Source of the DNA: Cymbidium sinense
Lineage: Eukaryota; Streptophyta; Magnoliopsida; Asparagales; Orchidaceae
DNA: 64,000 nucleotides
NCBI GenBank assembly: GCA_021442155.1
Contig: CM038221.1
Location: forward strand, 30,657,906 to 30,721,905
Direction of reading: 5' to 3'
Shown: positions 62,531 through 64,000 of the stretch, piece by piece
Layout of the letters: each line of letters begins with the position of its first letter
How positions within the stretch are numbered: the first letter of the stretch is position 1
The notes under the pieces: model-generated
The model's input: the letters and a program-made list of their open reading frames with translations, nothing else
Told to the model about the DNA's origin: nothing
Databases searched by the model: none
Program-made: the position numbers and the translations under genes

Positions 62531-62551
62531 TCCATATTAAGCTCAACATCA
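62531..62551. repeat. 21-bp target-site duplication, left
   Basis: TCCATATTAAGCTC plus the next seven bases, identical to 62,753-62,773. Confidence 0.9.
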
Positions 62552-62752
62552 ACAACAACAACAACAACAACATGCCTTTATCCCACTAAGTGGGGTTGGC
62601 TATATGAATCCTTCGCCTCCATTGTGTCCTATTATGTGTCAAATTCTCATTTAATTCAAGTATACTAAGGTCATTTTTTATACATCTTAACCAAGTCTTT
62701 TTAGGTCTACCTCTACCTTTCTTAACATAAGGCAAATCTAATGCATTTTTTA
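62552..62752 (-). mobile_element. Very short RTE-type LINE insertion with perfect 21-bp TSD
   Basis: On the minus strand it encodes [15 protein letters not shown] and NENLTHNRTQWRRRIHIA, the extreme C-terminus of the LINE protein, then the stop region and a (TTG)n tail (CAACAACAA at 62,552-62,573). Only about 200 bases were inserted. The open C-terminal frame and perfect duplication suggest a young event. Confidence 0.93.
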
Positions 62753-62773
62753 TCCATATTAAGCTCAACATCA
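62753..62773. repeat. 21-bp target-site duplication, right
   Basis: Identical to 62,531-62,551. Confidence 0.9.
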
Positions 62774-63727
62774 CACATTTAAAATATTTAGATGACCGAA
62801 ATGATTATTTGCATGATAACGAGTTACCAATTGCTAGAAAGAGATCAAAATAAAACTAGACAATTCTACACAAATGATACTCCTTTACAAATCCCTTTTT
62901 TTTTTTTTTTTTGCTTAGTAACCCAAAGAAACAACATATGCTAATTTGAAATTTCAGATTTGATTAAGAGGACACTTAAAGAGGATCAATGCTATACTAA
63001 ACTTATATGCATGGATTCACAATTTCAAATTTAGTTAAGAAGAAGCTTGCATGCCAATAAGACAAGTTCAAAATAAAGTCCTTCATTAGCAAATAATATA
63101 AAAGAGCCAATATCATACTGAGCCCATAACATAGACTTAGGATCTCAAATTTAACCAAAAAGGAATATTTGCATGTCAATAAAAATCATTAGGGACAAAG
63201 CCTACCATTAGTGAGTAGTGTAAAGAAGCAAGCAACCCTACTAAACTTTCATGGAGAGGATTTAAAAAAAATCATTTTAAATAGGTAATAATTTGCATGA
63301 TGGTCAAAACAAATTCCTACCCAATAGGATAATCACACACATCAGATTTTGGCAAAAGGGGACAAGAATTTGAAATTTTTTTTAGTTAGACATTCATTTG
63401 TATGATAATAAACAATCAAGCAATGGAGGGATGCAAGAATAAAGCAAAGTGACCTATAATGCCAACTCAACATCACCAGAATCTGAAATTTTTAACTAAC
63501 TTAAAACAATTATTTGCATGATAATAAGTTATCAAATGCTAGGAAGAGATCAAAACAAGGCTAGACAACTCTACATGAATGATAGTTCTTACACATTCCT
63601 CTCTTTATTTTTGCTTGATAAACTAAGAAAACAATATACATTAATCTGAGATTTTATATTTGATTAAGAGAGCATTCCCATGTTAATAATATAAGGTAAA
63701 AATAAAATCCATCATTAATCAACAAGT

Positions 63728-64000
63728 GTAATGGCTCCTTAACCATCTTAAACAATAGGCCAACTCTTCAAACTTGTTGTTTTCCATATATTTTGCAACA
63801 AACACAAAGAAAAGAAAACAGTGAAGAGCGAATCATTAAATCATGCCATTCAAGAGGGATCCAAGCATGAAAATACACAAATGCTTGCATACAACATGAA
63901 ACTTGGGCCATACATCATCCCAAGCCTCAAATCAAAATTCAAATCACTTCTTAAGCATATAAAAGAGACATTCATAAGATCATGTCATTCTAAAGAAGTC
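63728..64000 (-). repeat. Right arm of the fold-back structure (runs off the window)
   Basis: Inverted copy of 61,593-61,858. Since the left arm carries a second, outer repeat copy from 61,488, the right arm probably continues past 64,000. Confidence 0.85.

Larger units (their letters stand above)
61859..63727. repeat. Tandem array, ~122-bp unit, in the loop of the fold-back
   Basis: Each unit has 'AATTTCAGATTTGATTAAGA', then 'CTTGCATGCCAATAA', then an 'ACAAAGYCTACCATTAGCAAGTAGTG' phrase, then 'CTAAACTTATATGCAT'. Starts can be seen near 62,099, 62,223, 62,346, 63,022 and 63,141. Units are diverged. A LINE insertion interrupts it at 62,552. A T-run lies at about 62,896-62,912. Confidence 0.75.

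Overview
This window is nuclear DNA from a flowering plant. The evidence is spliced genes with GT-AG introns, an R2R3-MYB gene, a plastid-targeted lipid-associated protein gene, AT-rich intergenic DNA, and a dense load of plant-type transposons (Ty3 and Ty1 LTR elements, RTE-type LINEs, hAT elements, MITEs). The fibrillin protein looks monocot-like to me, possibly Zingiberales, but that is recall-based and weak. I see no bacterial, organellar, CRISPR or tRNA/rRNA features.

Layout. 1-4,400: repeat DNA with a hairpin-bearing minisatellite and smaller duplications. 4,680-24,035: a complex of old LTR-type elements. Two 3.8 kb direct repeats (4,681-8,520 and 20,255-24,035) enclose an inverted arrangement of a ~3 kb LTR-like family that begins TGTTGACCTCA: a full minus copy, a partial minus copy and a full plus copy. 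Between the arms lie a Ty3 integrase C-terminus and a ~365-bp tandem array. 24,036-27,480: decayed AT-rich DNA with a LINE fragment and a MITE. 27,813-43,919: one gene for a plastid fibrillin/PAP protein in three exons. Its second intron is ~15 kb and holds LINE, hAT and MITE remnants. Both the first and last exon carry a frameshift. 45,032-48,278: a hAT element with a perfect 8-bp target-site duplication. 50,569-51,441: an intact intronless subgroup-22 R2R3-MYB gene. 53,128-54,775 and 55,374-55,601: inverted-repeat elements. 55,824-56,006: the first exon of a third plus-strand gene whose later exons I cannot find. 57,640-58,745: a decayed Ty1/copia element on the minus strand. 60,440-64,000: LTR-like DNA, then a fold-back structure whose loop is a ~122-bp tandem array with a small LINE nested inside.

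The three host genes lie on the same strand and are unrelated in function: plastid lipid-body structure, hormone/stress transcription control, and unknown. Most of the interest is in transposon architecture. Several insertions can be read to the base (TSDs of 8, 18 and 21 bp). There is a kilobase-scale inverted repeat able to form a long hairpin transcript, and two arrays whose units are unusual. I found no clearly new enzymatic system.
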